Assembly: GCA_963693365.1 (NCBI GenBank)
Contig: CAVNZM010000002.1
Coordinates: forward strand, 9,920,001-9,984,000
Source: Amoebidium appalachense
Taxonomy: Eukaryota; Ichthyosporea
Direction of reading: 5' to 3'
Length of the DNA stretch: 64,000 bases
The translations under genes and the position numbers were made by a program. Below the pieces are notes generated by a model that was not told the DNA's origin, ran no database searches, and worked only from the letters and a program-made list of their open reading frames with translations. Of this stretch, positions 1 through 33,773 are shown piece after piece (position 1 is the first letter of the stretch; each line of letters opens with the position of its first letter).

Positions 1-368
1 ACACATACTCCACCCCATAAGCACACACACACACACCACACCCACCACACGTTTTTTTGCACAGAACACAAATACATCACAAAAAAGACCTCCCTGTCAG
101 CACATATGGAACAAAAAACCACACACGTCCACTCCACCGTAACCTCCCCCTTGTTGTTAGATGTTTGAGTATCCAACAAACCATGTATATGAAACATAAG
201 CAAAATAATTTCTGCTGGGATTGTCCTGTGGCCACAACTTCATTGCTTCAGCTTGCCCTCACTGAATATGGGCCGTAAAAGGAAGCGGCAGAGAGAAAAC
301 ATACAATAAGAATAAATAACATCAAAAAAATGTTTTGTACAAAAAAAAAAACAGAAGCAGTACATGTG

Positions 369-21571
<21,203 letters not shown>

Positions 21572-21914
21572 GTTGTTGGTGGGAGAAGTTTGGTGAACAA
21601 CCTAAAATAGTTGAGCCCCGAATTGCCGGGAAATATGCAGCTAAATTAAGGACTTCGACATGAGGCCTCCTTGTATTAGGTGTGGTAGCTATAGGTGTGG
21701 GCTAGGGCTAGTGTGATAATGAAAAGCGCCCCGTTTCGAAAAAGCTTTGAACACTGCTTTCAAAGGAACGCGGAGGGAACCAGATAGTCTACGCATGGGA
21801 CATCATACGCCATTATGAGCCCTTGAAGAGAGCCAATATTGCAGAAAAGGCGTCTACGCGATTTGCGCTATTACGTAAGCTTGCACCAGTGGCTCCCCAT
21901 AGGAGATCTACGCC

Positions 21915-22270
<356 letters not shown>

Positions 22271-22475
22271 CGAGTGCGCGTGCATGCACGCGTGCGCATG
22301 TGTGTGCACGCGCATAAACAGACAATCACACACACACACAGTCATACCCACACCCACATCCACCCACACACACACACACACAGTCACGCACACAGGCACA
22401 CACGTGCGCACGCACACACACACGCACACACGCACGCACACATACACATACACACACGCACACGCACAGATGCAA

Positions 22476-22516
<41 letters not shown>

Positions 22517-22991
22517 TGTGTGTGTGTGTGTGTGTACACATGTGTGCACCTTGCGAGTGTGTGCAGTTTGTACGTGTCATGTCTGCATTTGCGTGTTTGT
22601 ACTGCGTCATTACGCAGCGGGTGTGCATGCATCCATATATGCGCATGTGTGTGGCTGCCACACACGCACTGTCGAAATGCATTTTTGATAACAGGAGAGG
22701 GTCTCGGCAAGCTGTCTCGGCGATGGGTAGTCTGGGGGTAAAATTCTGTTTGGATGGATGTTCCGGGAGGTGGGGGGGGGGGGAGGGGGGAGGGGGGCGG
22801 GAGAGGGGAAAGGGAGGATGGGGGCTCGGGGGAGGGGGGGGGGGGGTGAAGCCCCGGGCGAAGGCAGATTAAAACAGGCAAATGTGAGGAGGGAGCAAAC
22901 AAATTTAAGACCAGCAGAGACTGCTTTAGGGGTATTAGGTTGTCCGGGAGGGGGGGGGGAGGGGGGGGGAAGGTTCCAAAGAGAGAGGGAG

Positions 22992-22997
<6 letters not shown>

Positions 22998-23063
<66 letters not shown>

Positions 23064-23116
23064 GAGAGAGAGAGAGAGAATAAGAGAGAGAGCTGAGAGA
23101 GAGAGAGAGAGAATGA

Positions 23117-23195
<79 letters not shown>
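22998..23195. repeat. (GA)n array
   Basis: Near-pure GA dinucleotides with a few GATA and GCTGAGA interruptions. Confidence 0.95.
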
Positions 23196-23196
<1 letters not shown>

Positions 23197-23964
23197 AAAG
23201 CGAAGTGGGTAGTTAGTTAGGGTGGAGGTGCGGAAGGGGGATGAGGGGAAGAGGGGCTTCGAGAGAATTGGGGTGAAGTCGGGGGTGTACGGTGTACGCA
23301 TTGTTGGAAGGTCTATCATGACACTGAACCACACTGAACCACTGAACCACAGAACCAATTGCTTACATACATAGGAATTATTTTTTATCAGGCTCTTGCA
23401 TTTGTTTACGGGCCCGGATCTTTGTTTACAGGCCCGGATCATCGGATGGCGAGGTGCTGCTGGCGTGAACGGGTGATCAGAAATCAGAACCGGAAGTCAT
23501 CGGTGCTATTACGTTCCAATAACAACCCCCACCCCCACCCCTCCTCCTCCTCCTCCTCCACCAGCCCCGAGTCCAGCTCTCCAGTGGGCCACCCTTTATG
23601 ACTTGCGGGGCCGCGGCGGTGTCGTCGCGTCGACCGGTGCTTGGACTCGACCAGATCTAGATCTTGCGGCTGTGTGTTCCTATTGGTCAATGTTTAAACA
23701 TCCGATTGGCAGATTCTTCTGTCTATATTCAGTGATTATGTGCTAGCCAATAGGAAGACAGTTATGGTTCCTGGCGTATGCGGCCCCAGGGGCCTAAGCT
23801 GTCCCCAAGTAGCCTACGCACAGGCGGGATAGGCGGGAACAGGCTCAGTACGTGACTGGGAAGAGTAGATAACAGATAGACTATTCTATCATAACAATAG
23901 TAAGAGTGCTCAGCCGGTCTCCTCTTTCAGCATTATCTATTATTATCATTTACTACACAAAAAG

Positions 23965-25395
23965 ATGGCGACCATTTCCTCGTTGCCGGCAGACCAGGCC
24001 TACGACGACAAAAGTATGACGGGGCAAACAACCTTATTACAGCTGACAGTTCGGCATTTACGACACTCAGCAAAACTCCTGAAAACGACGTGCCGGTGTC
24101 TGAAGGCACCCCCACCGAGCCTCACGCACGGTGGTTCCATGCTGCGTTCCACATGTGCACGGTCATTGCCGGTGCTGGCGTATTGGGTCTCCCACATGCA
24201 TTTGCAACTCACATAGGCCGGAGGTATTGTATAATCACGCTGGTTTCCGTACTCGTTGTCAGCTACTACACCACGGTGCTCCTGACGCGCATGCACGTGA
24301 CACGCACGGACGAAGAAGAGAACACTAAGCCACGGCGCCTGAACACCTACTATGGGGTAGCAGAATACACTATGGGGAAGAGGCTGGCTGCCTACCTGGT
24401 GGCACCCTTCCAGGTGATCATTATTGTGGGCTTAGCCATTGCTTTTCTCATCATTGCTGGCACCATGATAGACGCTATATACCGCGGCCACTGCCAAAAC
24501 TGCACGCACGTACGCCAGATGGTGTGGACGAGCGGTGTTGCTACTGTCGAGCTCCTGCTTTCGTTCTTCCCCTCCGGAGAGGTATTTCGGGTGCTTCCCT
24601 CCTGGCGGCTATGGCTACCCTTGGCTGCTGCACCATCTCCGTGTCTCTGTGTGCGTCCCTTGGCCAACAGCCCGACGTGAGCTACTCCATGCCTGCCTCT
24701 GATAGCGTTTGAAACATTGTCTGCAGCGTATTTACTGGCATTTCTACGGTGGTGTTTGCTTGCTCCGTCAACATGATTCTTTCGGAAATCCAGGCAACAC
24801 TGAGGCCTACGCCCTGCCCCACCAAAGAGGGCGCCAAGGCCATCTCTCTCACATGGGTGTTTGTTATCATTCTGTATTTGCTAGTGCGTGCACCGGCTAC
24901 TATGCGTTTGGTAGCGGCGTCAACTCGAACATTCTCATCAGCATTCAGCAGGCGAGCAGCAGTTCCGTTGTTTCCGCGGCCGTTACAGTTGCTGAAGCCT
25001 TCATCGTTTTCCACGTCGTTATTACCCGGTATCAGGTTTTGACCCTCCCCCTGTTTGAGAAAATGGAGCGCGAGGCTGCCCGTAACATTGAAGCCGTCGC
25101 TAGGCGCCCGAGGTTCTTCCGGTTCCCAATCCGCTGCTCGTTTGTCATCGGCACGTGGTTTGTTGCGTGTGCTATCCCGTTCTTTGGCGACATTATGGGT
25201 CTGTTTGGTGCCGTGGCCTGTATGCCTCTGACGTTTATTTTCCCGGCTGCAATGTATCTTATGTACCGCGGGGATGATATGGGTAGGGTTGAACGGTTTG
25301 CCTGCCATGCTGTTATCGTAGGTGGTATTTTGGCTGGGGTGATGGGAACTATCTCGGCTGTTGCTGGAATCATTCAGGACGCCAGCACGTTCTAA
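23965..25395 (+). pseudogene. AAAP-family amino-acid transporter, frame-disrupted
   Basis: The protein resembles amino acid/auxin permeases (SLC32/36/38-like), polytopic membrane proteins that move amino acids. An ATG at 23965 starts a hydrophilic N-terminus; the first membrane segment carries the family-like GAGVLGLPHAFA motif near 24170, and hydrophobic segments continue to a stop after 25392. Reading it needs four corrections: a 1-nt shift near 24010 (A-run), a 1-nt shift near 24590 (CGGG run), an in-frame TGA near 24710 and a 1-nt shift near 24880. The downstream motif NMILSEIQATLRP and the TGYYAFGSG segment identify the family across these breaks. No introns are evident, unlike the neighbouring genes. 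The roughly 5 kb of exons in the other genes show no such lesions, so decay seems likelier than sequencing error, but homopolymer indels remain possible. Confidence 0.7.
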
Positions 25396-26693
25396 ATGTT
25401 TGCGTAAATAGGCTATGAAACACACACACCATAATCGTTAGTCTCCTCTTTTTCAAACACTACTACTGTGGTATTTGAGTACATGAATATTAATGAAACG
25501 CTAAGGGGAAAACAACCTTGGTTAGTGAATGTGTTATCATGATTTGTTTTCTGTTTTTCTATTTTTAGTGCGCTCAATTGTGGCCGTGCACCTAGAGTAT
25601 TAGCACAAAGACAATGTTAATCCATATTTCGCTCACCCAAACATGAGTGCCTAAGCAAACAAGGTGCCTGGAGCATCGGAGTGCTAATTGATGGATTCAA
25701 GTATCTATGCACCCCCCTGCGGCCCAGTGGACCTCTGGCTCTCCCCCCAACCTCCCCCCTCCCTCCCCTCCCCCTCCACCTCCCCCGCTCCCCCCTTCCC
25801 TCCCCCCCCTTCCCCCCCCCCCCCCCCCAAAAAAAAAAAATAAAAAATAAAAAAATGCACACACTCTCATAGACACGCACACGTACACACCCCTTTCCTC
25901 GTAATCATTAGTTAAGAGTGGTTTGTAGACACTCATTTGGACCAGGTGTCTCGTGTCATCTCGTAACCCCTTCCCCCTCCCCCCCCCCCCCCCCCCCCTC
26001 CCCCCCCCCCCCCGCCCCCCTTCCCCCCCTTCGCCTCCCTCCCTCCCCACCCCACCCATCCTTCCCATCTTGCTCCCCCCCTCCCTCCTCTTTCTCTCCC
26101 CCCTCCCCTCGTACCCTCCGTCTGCTCAACAGAGAAGGCTCGCTGCAAGGCGTAATCTATATGTCAAATATATGGCAACTTAATTTAATTGTAATTTGCT
26201 GACTACTGTTACTTGGCATAAAAATAGGTAACTATTCGCATCCCTCAATAGTCCAGCCCCGGCACACATCTTTGAATCACTGAGCAATAAAGCCACCAGC
26301 CCTTTTGCACCAGGTTTTTTGACGTTCCACCCATCCGGTTCAGACCAGCCCCCCCTCCCTCCCTCCCTCCCTCCCTCCCCCTCCTCCCTTCCCCCCCCCC
26401 CCCACCCCACACACACACACACCACCACCACCACCACTACCACCACCACCCATCCACCCACCCTTTCGTCTTCCCCCACCCGTTCGCCCACCCACCTGCC
26501 CGCCAACCACTCTTTAGCTTTGCCGACGGTCCTTTCCCCCGAATCTGACCGGCCAACCCCTTCTTTTCTTGGGATCATTCTTGGGCCCATGTCTACGCAC
26601 AGGTTATTCTTATCCCAGCCTCCACACCTTTGGTTATCGCCATCTCCAAGCTTTTTTTCCACGCAGGTGCCCACACATTATCTCCCCCCTTCC

Positions 26694-26729
<36 letters not shown>

Positions 26730-26951
26730 CACACACACACAAACACCAGCTCCCTTCTTAGATTTTCTTTCATTTTACGCGTCTCTCACCCCCACCCTAT
26801 CTCTCTGAGACTCTCCCAACTGTACAACCCCCCCCCCCCCCCCCAACCAACATGTCCCCTCTCCCCCCCCCCCCTCCCCTCTCTCCGTATTCTTCTATCT
26901 AACCCTTAAATACTGCGCAACACCTGGCGCATGCACTTCCAGGCATCATCA

Positions 26952-26952
26952 T

Positions 26953-27041
<89 letters not shown>

Positions 27042-27084
27042 GGCGCACGCATGCACGCACGCACGCACGCAAACACGCGCGCGC

Positions 27085-27146
<62 letters not shown>

Positions 27147-27242
27147 AACAAACACACACACACCGTGACACACACACACACGCACGCACTGGCGTACGCA
27201 TGCACGCACGCACGCACGCACGCAAACACGCGCGCGCGCGCG

Positions 27243-27308
<66 letters not shown>

Positions 27309-27320
27309 CGCACGCAGACA
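26952..27320. repeat. (CA)n with duplicated CGCA/GCGC module
   Basis: Contains two tandem copies of a module reading TGGCG(C/T)ACGCATGCACGCA then AAACACGCGCG (27041-27085 and 27189-27242). A 75-bp part recurs in a PKC1 intron at 50019-50093. Confidence 0.9.
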
Positions 27321-27877
27321 CAATGTGTGTACAGAACGGTACGGGCTTTCCTGCGGGCGCCATATTCTGTGGGGGTGGAAAAAAAGAACTATTCTGCAAA
27401 ACCTGCAAAACGGAAGTGCATTCTCCTTTCGAATTCAGCCAATTTGTTCGGCAAACGAAGAATGATCCAGCAAAGCAAAACTTTCAGCAAAAGGCAGCCC
27501 GGCCAGAAAATAGCAGAATTATTCTCCTCTGATATAATCTTCCTGCAAAAAACCTGCAAAAAACAGTTGTATTCCACTTTGAGCAGAGTTACCCCTGCTA
27601 ATGGCTGTGAGTGTCGGACTTGCTACGAGCTCTGCGCATACGCATTATGTAGCAGGATTTTTCAGCAAAAGCAGAATCGATCAGGAAAAAAGTGGAATCA
27701 ATTTGCAAAGGCCACAAAATCCTGTTCTGTGCAGAGTAAATTCTTCTGATGTAGCTCGGGGGCTTTAAATTTAGGCTTGCCGTTGCTCTCCACACACACC
27801 GTGGGACCGGATTTGGAGGTGTGTATTCGAACTCACTCAGCACACACACACACGCCATACACACACACACACACACA

Positions 27878-27930
<53 letters not shown>

Positions 27931-28121
27931 CCCCTCTCCCCCCCTCCCTCCCTCCCCCTTTCCCTCTCTCTATCCCCCCCCCCTCTCCCCCCCTCTCCCT
28001 CCCCCTCCCGCGGAGTCCCTACCTCTCCCTCTCCCATCCCTTCCTCCCTCCCTCCCTCCCCTCCCCCTCCCCTTCCCCTCCCCGCTCCTTCTCCCTCCCT
28101 CCCTCCCTCCCTCCCTCCCTC

Positions 28122-28161
<40 letters not shown>

Positions 28162-28174
28162 GCTCTATCTCTCT

Positions 28175-28233
<59 letters not shown>

Positions 28234-29446
28234 CGTGTGTGTGTGTGTGTGTGCAACACATGTGCGGGCCCACATGTTGAAAACAACACGGCCGCTTTCC
28301 TATAATTCCAAAGGTTAAAAAAACCAAAGGAAGAAGTTCAATTTGTTGGGCCGGGGAAAGGAAAGGCGAGGTGTGTGCAGGGTGGTTGTCATGAGGCTAG
28401 GTTGCATGGAGTCCTCCCCCTCGAGCTCCTCCCTCTCCCCCCCCCCCCCTCCCCCCCTTCTCTCACTCTCTCTCTCTCTCTCTCCCCCCCCCCCCCCCCC
28501 CCCCGGGAGCCGCACATGCACAGGGCCGGTAATTATTGTTCCCCCTAGTTTTGCGAGAGGACCCCCTTCCCTTCCTTTCCCACCAAAGAAGAGAAAAGAA
28601 AAAAAGGGCCCCCGGGCCGGGGAGGGAGCGGGGGGGGGATAAGAATGCGTGAATATCAGAGTGCGAGGCATGCGCAACCTTATTCGTACGCGTACTGCCA
28701 GTGCTGCACTGCTTCGGGCACCGTGCACAACGTAATGCACTATTGTCAGACTGTGCTGAACTATGTGTGCACTGCATGCATCAAACGTGTGAATACAATA
28801 GTAACCCAAGCACCGAGCAAGTTGCCGGATACTATCGATATCCGATTTAACTGTGAACAAGCATATACTACGATGCAGTTGGCTACAACGGGAATACATA
28901 GACCGGGAATGTGAGCTCATATAGTTAAGGCATGTATGCTGTGGTGCAGGGAAATTTATATGAAAAGAGCACGTGCACACACACCGCATTGTTTCACCGT
29001 TGTTACATCCAAGTTCCAGATTATTCTGTCAAGCCAACTGAGAAGTACATGCACTACAATGCAATAGCCTAACCAACATGAATGTAACTTGTCAAATTCA
29101 TAAAAAAGCACACACACCACAACAATGCATGGTCATGTTGCGTCAAAATTCTATTACATTCTGGTGAATTTAAGAAGTACGCGCACTGCACATGCATATG
29201 CGATCTGGTCTTTAATATCCAAAAATGATATAAATTTCCTGGGCCCATTTCTCCAAGTGGAATTCAGGCTAAAATAAAGGTAGGTACCTACCAGTAGACG
29301 AGATTTATAACAAGATTGTGTGTATACGTGCATACGTGCAATCAGATTTGCAGACGTTCAATATATCTATATATATATTTGAAATATAACAAGAAATTCT
29401 TGACTTGAACCTGGCTCTGTAGCAGCAATCATCACTTATCATATCT

Positions 29447-29481
<35 letters not shown>

Positions 29482-29565
29482 TTCAGCAGCTGTACGCCTA
29501 TCGACCTCGGGGCAACGTCACCCTAATACAACACACCGAAATACAAGAAAACGAAAGACTATAAG

Positions 29566-29616
<51 letters not shown>

Positions 29617-29628
29617 AAAAAAAAAAAA
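29566..29628 (+). repeat. C(41)A(22) compound homopolymer
   Basis: C-to-A homopolymer pair followed by an A-rich (AAAAAG)n tract to 29688. Confidence 0.95.
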
Positions 29629-29742
29629 GAGAAAAAGAAAAAGAAAAAAGAAAAAGAAAAAGAAAGAAAAAAAAAGAAAAAAAGAAAACCCCCCACCCAA
29701 AAAAAAAAAAAATTCACACGGGCCGGATTCCAGAGTGTTCTC

Positions 29743-31637
29743 TCACTGCCTCACCAGCTTCACTTTAGTCCTCTCGTCCACACCATTCACCAGCGCATGC
29801 ACGCCAGGAACCACCACACCCCCACCGCTAAGCATAACATCACCCCCAGCCACAGCATTTACAGTGTTCACCATGGGTAAAACCTTCTCAAACGCCGGGA
29901 TAAACTCCTCCTTGCGGGATATAAGTGGGGAGGTGTCCAATGTTCCCGCCTCCCAGTCCACGGGCGCGTCAGGAAATGCCTTCTGAGCCAACACCATATC
30001 CACGTCATCACCGCATATAAGCGTGGACTTCTTCCTTAGAAAATCCTCCACGGCAAAGAACGCATACTTAAGCGACAATATCTCCTTTTCCAATTGGAGG
30101 CTTGCCCGAAGATTCTGCCGCATGGTTGGCTCCAAGAGGGTTTCGGGTTTCACCGTCTGCGCGTTGGAAAACCCCAGCGTGCTCCCAGCGATCGTAAAAC
30201 TCTTGAAATCCATCGCAACGATCTGATCCGGCGTCATGCCCGTGTAATCGGATCGCGCCTCCATCATGGTGTAAACGAGGTCCGTCAGGTTGCTAATTCC
30301 TGACAGAGGAAGCAAGTACTCTAGTGCCTTGTTGTCCTCTGGGGTGGTGGCTGGCGATGTAAAATTCAAAGTGTCCGAAATTATCCCTGCGAGGAGTGGG
30401 CCGGCGACATTCTCCGGGACGCGACGTGGGCAGTACTTCCTAATCATGTCAGTCACCACCGTGCAGCAGCTACCGACGGGCCGAATGTAAATGTAGGTGG
30501 CCCTCGTGGGTAAAACCGGCCGGGGGACGAGCGCGTGGTGGTCAATAATTGCCGAAACATCGCCCATGTGCTCCGTCACGAAACTCGACGCCTGATCGTA
30601 CTGATTGTAATCAACAAGACCCAGTTTGTTCCCGGGTTTGTACAACACTGAAATATCCTCGGGGGCTTTGAGTTTGAGGTATTGTAGCGCCGCCGTCGAC
30701 TCCTTGTTTAAGGCCGCCGGAGTCGCGGGTGTGCCATTAAGCAGCCACGCCGCGCCGATCGCCGATCCGATCGAGTCCATATCGGGAGCGGGGGAATGCC
30801 CGGCGAAGATAATTCCCTGGGGAATCTCGTTATCAAGGTCGTTTAGGCCGATTTTGGGCCTCCCAAAAGACATTTCGAAAATCTGCACGCGGAGCCATTC
30901 CAACGACGCGCGGACGGATTTCTCCCGGTACCATTCGGTGAGTTCACCCCACTGGATGTCGATGAGCAGTTGGGTGGCGCTTGCTTCCTCTGTGTGGTTG
31001 TGGTCACGGTACCACCTGCACGATCAGACGTGTGTGGGTGAGTGGTGGTGGTGATGCTGGTGGTGGTGTGTGTGGGTGTGTGTGTATGTGGGGGGGGGGG
31101 GGGGGGGGGGGGGGGAGGGGGGAGGGGGGGGGGGAGGGAGAAAGGGCGCAGGGGCGGGGGAAGAGGGGGTGGTGTGGGTCAGGGGTGGGGAGGGGGAAAT
31201 TGGGGGCAGGGGTAGGGGGGGGGGGGGGGGGGGGGGGGGGATGGTGGGGATGGGTGGTTCTGTGTGTTTGTGTATGTATGTGTGTGTGTGCGCGCGCAGG
31301 CGGCCGCACCCGCGCTTGTATGTGTCTTTTCGTCATAAAGGGGGAGGGCTAAAACGATTGCAAGGAGGGGAGAGGAGGGGAGAACGGAGGAGGGGGGGAA
31401 TTGGTGGATGGTGTCAGCGGATGCGTAGCCAGAGGAGACTCAAACAAGGTACATCTATAACTCGGTGTGTCGTCAAAAAGTAAAAAGGGTGGTGGTGACG
31501 AAACTAGACAGAGTAGAGTGTAGGTGTGTCAGGTGGCACGAGGGGCAGGGACCGGGAGGGGGGAGGGAAGGGGGGGGGGGAGGGGAATGGGTAGTGAGTG
31601 AGTGTGAGTGTGTGAGTATGTGAGTGCCAGTGTGTGT

Positions 31638-31673
<36 letters not shown>

Positions 31674-33773
31674 AATGGAAAAAAGGTTTGCATTGGGGTG
31701 GTACAGGTCCATCGGTCAATTATTCAGGAGGGAGGGCACAAGGTAGGGGATAGAGCAGGGTCAGGCCAGCCAAGAACAGGGGAGACCGGGGGTTTAGACG
31801 TGCTTAAGAGGATCACCGGGGGGAGGCCCCGGGAGGGGGAGGGGGGGGGGGGGGGGGGGGGAGTAAAGAAGCCACGGGAAAATTGGGGGGCAGGGGCCGG
31901 GCGGGGGGGGGGGGGGGGGGGGGGGAGGGCGCGGGGGGAGGGAGGGGGGGAGGGGAGGCACACGAGAAAAAAGGAATCACCTGCTCAAGGGGGGCATAAG
32001 AAGGTGGTTGGGGCAACACCGGTGCAAAGGGGGAGTGCGAAAAGCAACAGAGAAGAGCTGGACTAGAGGGATGGGCAAGACGAAAACGTGGGAAAGTGCT
32101 TGAGAGCCGCAAAGGCAAGAGAGATCAATTAAGGAGGAGACAACGGGGGAGGGCTTTCCCCGGGGGGGGAAGGGGAGGGGGGTGCCGGGGGGGGGGGGGG
32201 GGAAGGGGGAGGGAGGGGGACGGGGGGGGGAGGAGGGTATGTGTGTATGTGGGTGTGAAGGAGCACATATATACATGGTCATAAGGTGACCAATATCGGG
32301 TGTGGTGCATGTGTTTGTGTGTGTTGTGTAGTTCCGGGGCGAATGGAACTTCAGTGACAAGCAACCGTCTAGGTTTCAAGGGAGAGGACAGGAGCACCAG
32401 CGGGGGGATGGGGGAGGGGGGGGGGGGGGGGGGGGGGATGTTTCATGAAAGATGTGTGCAGGAGCTGTGTGTAGGATCTTTTGAACATGTGTTTGAAAAT
32501 GTGTAAAATGCCTTGTTGCATCAGATGCAAGACCTGGCTGGGCGTTGCACTATATCCCCCCTCCCCCCCCCCCCCCCTCCCCCCCCCCCCCCCCCCAAAA
32601 AAAAAAAAAAAAAAAAGAAAGAAAAAAACCACCAGACCCCGACCCCACCCCGACCACATACAAAAAATAAAGGGAGGCAGGCAGAGCGAACGAGCGAGTG
32701 AGAGAAAGAGATAGAGAGAGGAGGGGGAGGGGAAGGGGGAGAGAGATAGAGAGAGAGGAGAGAAGGAGAAAAAGGGAGGGAGGGAGGGAGAGGAGGGCGG
32801 GGGGAGAAGGAGGGAGGAAGACAGGGAGGGAGGGAGGGAGGGAGAGAGTACAACGAGACAAGCATTTCATACTCTTCTCTCCCTACTCCATCAAAAACCG
32901 AAGGTGACACGTTTACCTGTATGCGCTGATCACGTCGTTCAAGGTGCCTATGCGGTCATACAGGTCTTGCATGGTAACGACACAGCGTGCCACGGGTCGA
33001 TAGTCGTGAACGGCCTCGGGAAAATACGATAGCACGGTCCTCACACCACGGACCAACTTGCGCATGTTGTGGAACTTCTCCTGATTTTCGTCGATCCATA
33101 TGTCCTTGAGAGACAAGAACGTCTTGTCATATTGAGCGATTCTTTCCAGAAGATCCGATGTCAAGTACGCGATGTTTTCCAACCCGGTTCGGTTTGTAGT
33201 TGGCCGAGGTGCCCCGGGCCGTGATGTGCCCCAAAACAACCGAGAGAGATGATGACCCGTGCGACTGACTAGGGTAAGTGCTGGGTTGGATAGGAACGAT
33301 GTGAAGTTGTATTTTTGGTCGTCAGAAATGACCGTCGCCTTGGAATCCAGAGCCTTTTGTAGTAGTTTTTGTGCCTCCTCGGTCGTGTATGAAATGTGGG
33401 CGGCGCTGAGGTCTTGAAATGCGCCAATGTCTTCGTATAGGCGGTCTAGGTCAGTACGAAAAGTCTGCCAAACATCGACTTTTTCTACAGCACCCCCCTC
33501 ACCTGTGTAGTCGACACTTTCTGGGTAGGCAAACACAAAGATGTCAAGGAAATCACGGCAGTACAAAGCGAATTTACGCAAATTCTTGACTTTTGTCGGT
33601 AGGGATGAGTTCGTTAATGTACTTAGCCCACCTAGAAGTTCGGAGCATCTCGCTGGCGTAACTTGTGCTGTTAGCTCTTGGTAAGAGAGGGATTGAAGAT
33701 CGGAAGCGGATGCGTGAATAAATAAGAAAAGTGAGAGAAAAAAGGCCCTAAAATAGCCTTTGAATACGACCAT
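29743..33773 (-). CDS. Secretory CHAD-like domain fused to family II inorganic pyrophosphatase
   Basis: Exon 1 is 33773-32917 and exon 2 is 31015-29743; the phase-2 junction AG|G restores an Arg codon and gives 709 residues. Residues 1-23 look like a signal peptide (basic start, Phe/Leu-rich core, AxA end). Residues ~30-345 are helical with two pseudo-repeats carrying Lys/Arg-rich helix starts (LRKFALYCRDFL; FHNMRKLVRGVR) followed by an LxDLY..IGTLND-like helix, as in CHAD polyphosphate-binding domains. Residues ~350-705 are a DHH/DHHA2 family II pyrophosphatase: GHSPAPDMDS (His359, Asp364, Asp366), VDYNQ (Asp421), DHH (444-446), SDT (Asp500), and SRK (652-654) in the C-terminal lobe. SRK favours pyrophosphatase over the exopolyphosphatase/Prune branch. 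Expected reaction: Mn-dependent PPi hydrolysis. The VDYNQ motif departs from the usual VDHNE. The PPase call is firm; the CHAD call is moderate. Confidence 0.88.
31016..32916 (-). other. Intron of the CHAD-PPase gene
   Basis: The 1901-bp intron starts GTAAAC and ends TGCAG on the minus strand. It holds G-runs at 31091-31140, 31217-31240, 31641-31672, 31840-31860, 31904-31925 and 32417-32438, a C/A run at 32579-32616, GA-rich DNA at 32700-32860 and no recognisable coding segment. It divides the CHAD-like domain near its C-terminal end, not at the junction with the pyrophosphatase, so the two domains are not simply separated by this intron. Confidence 0.8.

Larger units (their letters stand above)
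25396..29742. other. Intergenic region between transporter and CHAD-PPase
   Basis: 25735-26150 is C/T-rich with a C17A12 junction at 25812-25840. 26330-26900 is C-rich. 26952-27320 holds (CA)n with CGCA and GCGC blocks. 27330-27780 is ordinary sequence with recurring CTGCAAAA. 27880-28180 is CT/CCCT-rich. 28640-29440 is ordinary, AT-balanced sequence with short open frames that look random. C runs at 29450-29480 and 29566-29606 precede an A-rich tract that borders the pyrophosphatase stop. I see no supportable gene. Confidence 0.65.

Noticed and set aside
24682-25425. 247-codon minus-strand frame opposite the transporter
   Set aside because: It mirrors the transporter's coding DNA; the plus strand carries the recognisable membrane-protein motifs.
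28645-28914. 89-codon plus-strand ORF in the intergenic region
   Set aside because: No domain, no splice context and a Cys/Thr-rich random look; not distinguishable from chance.
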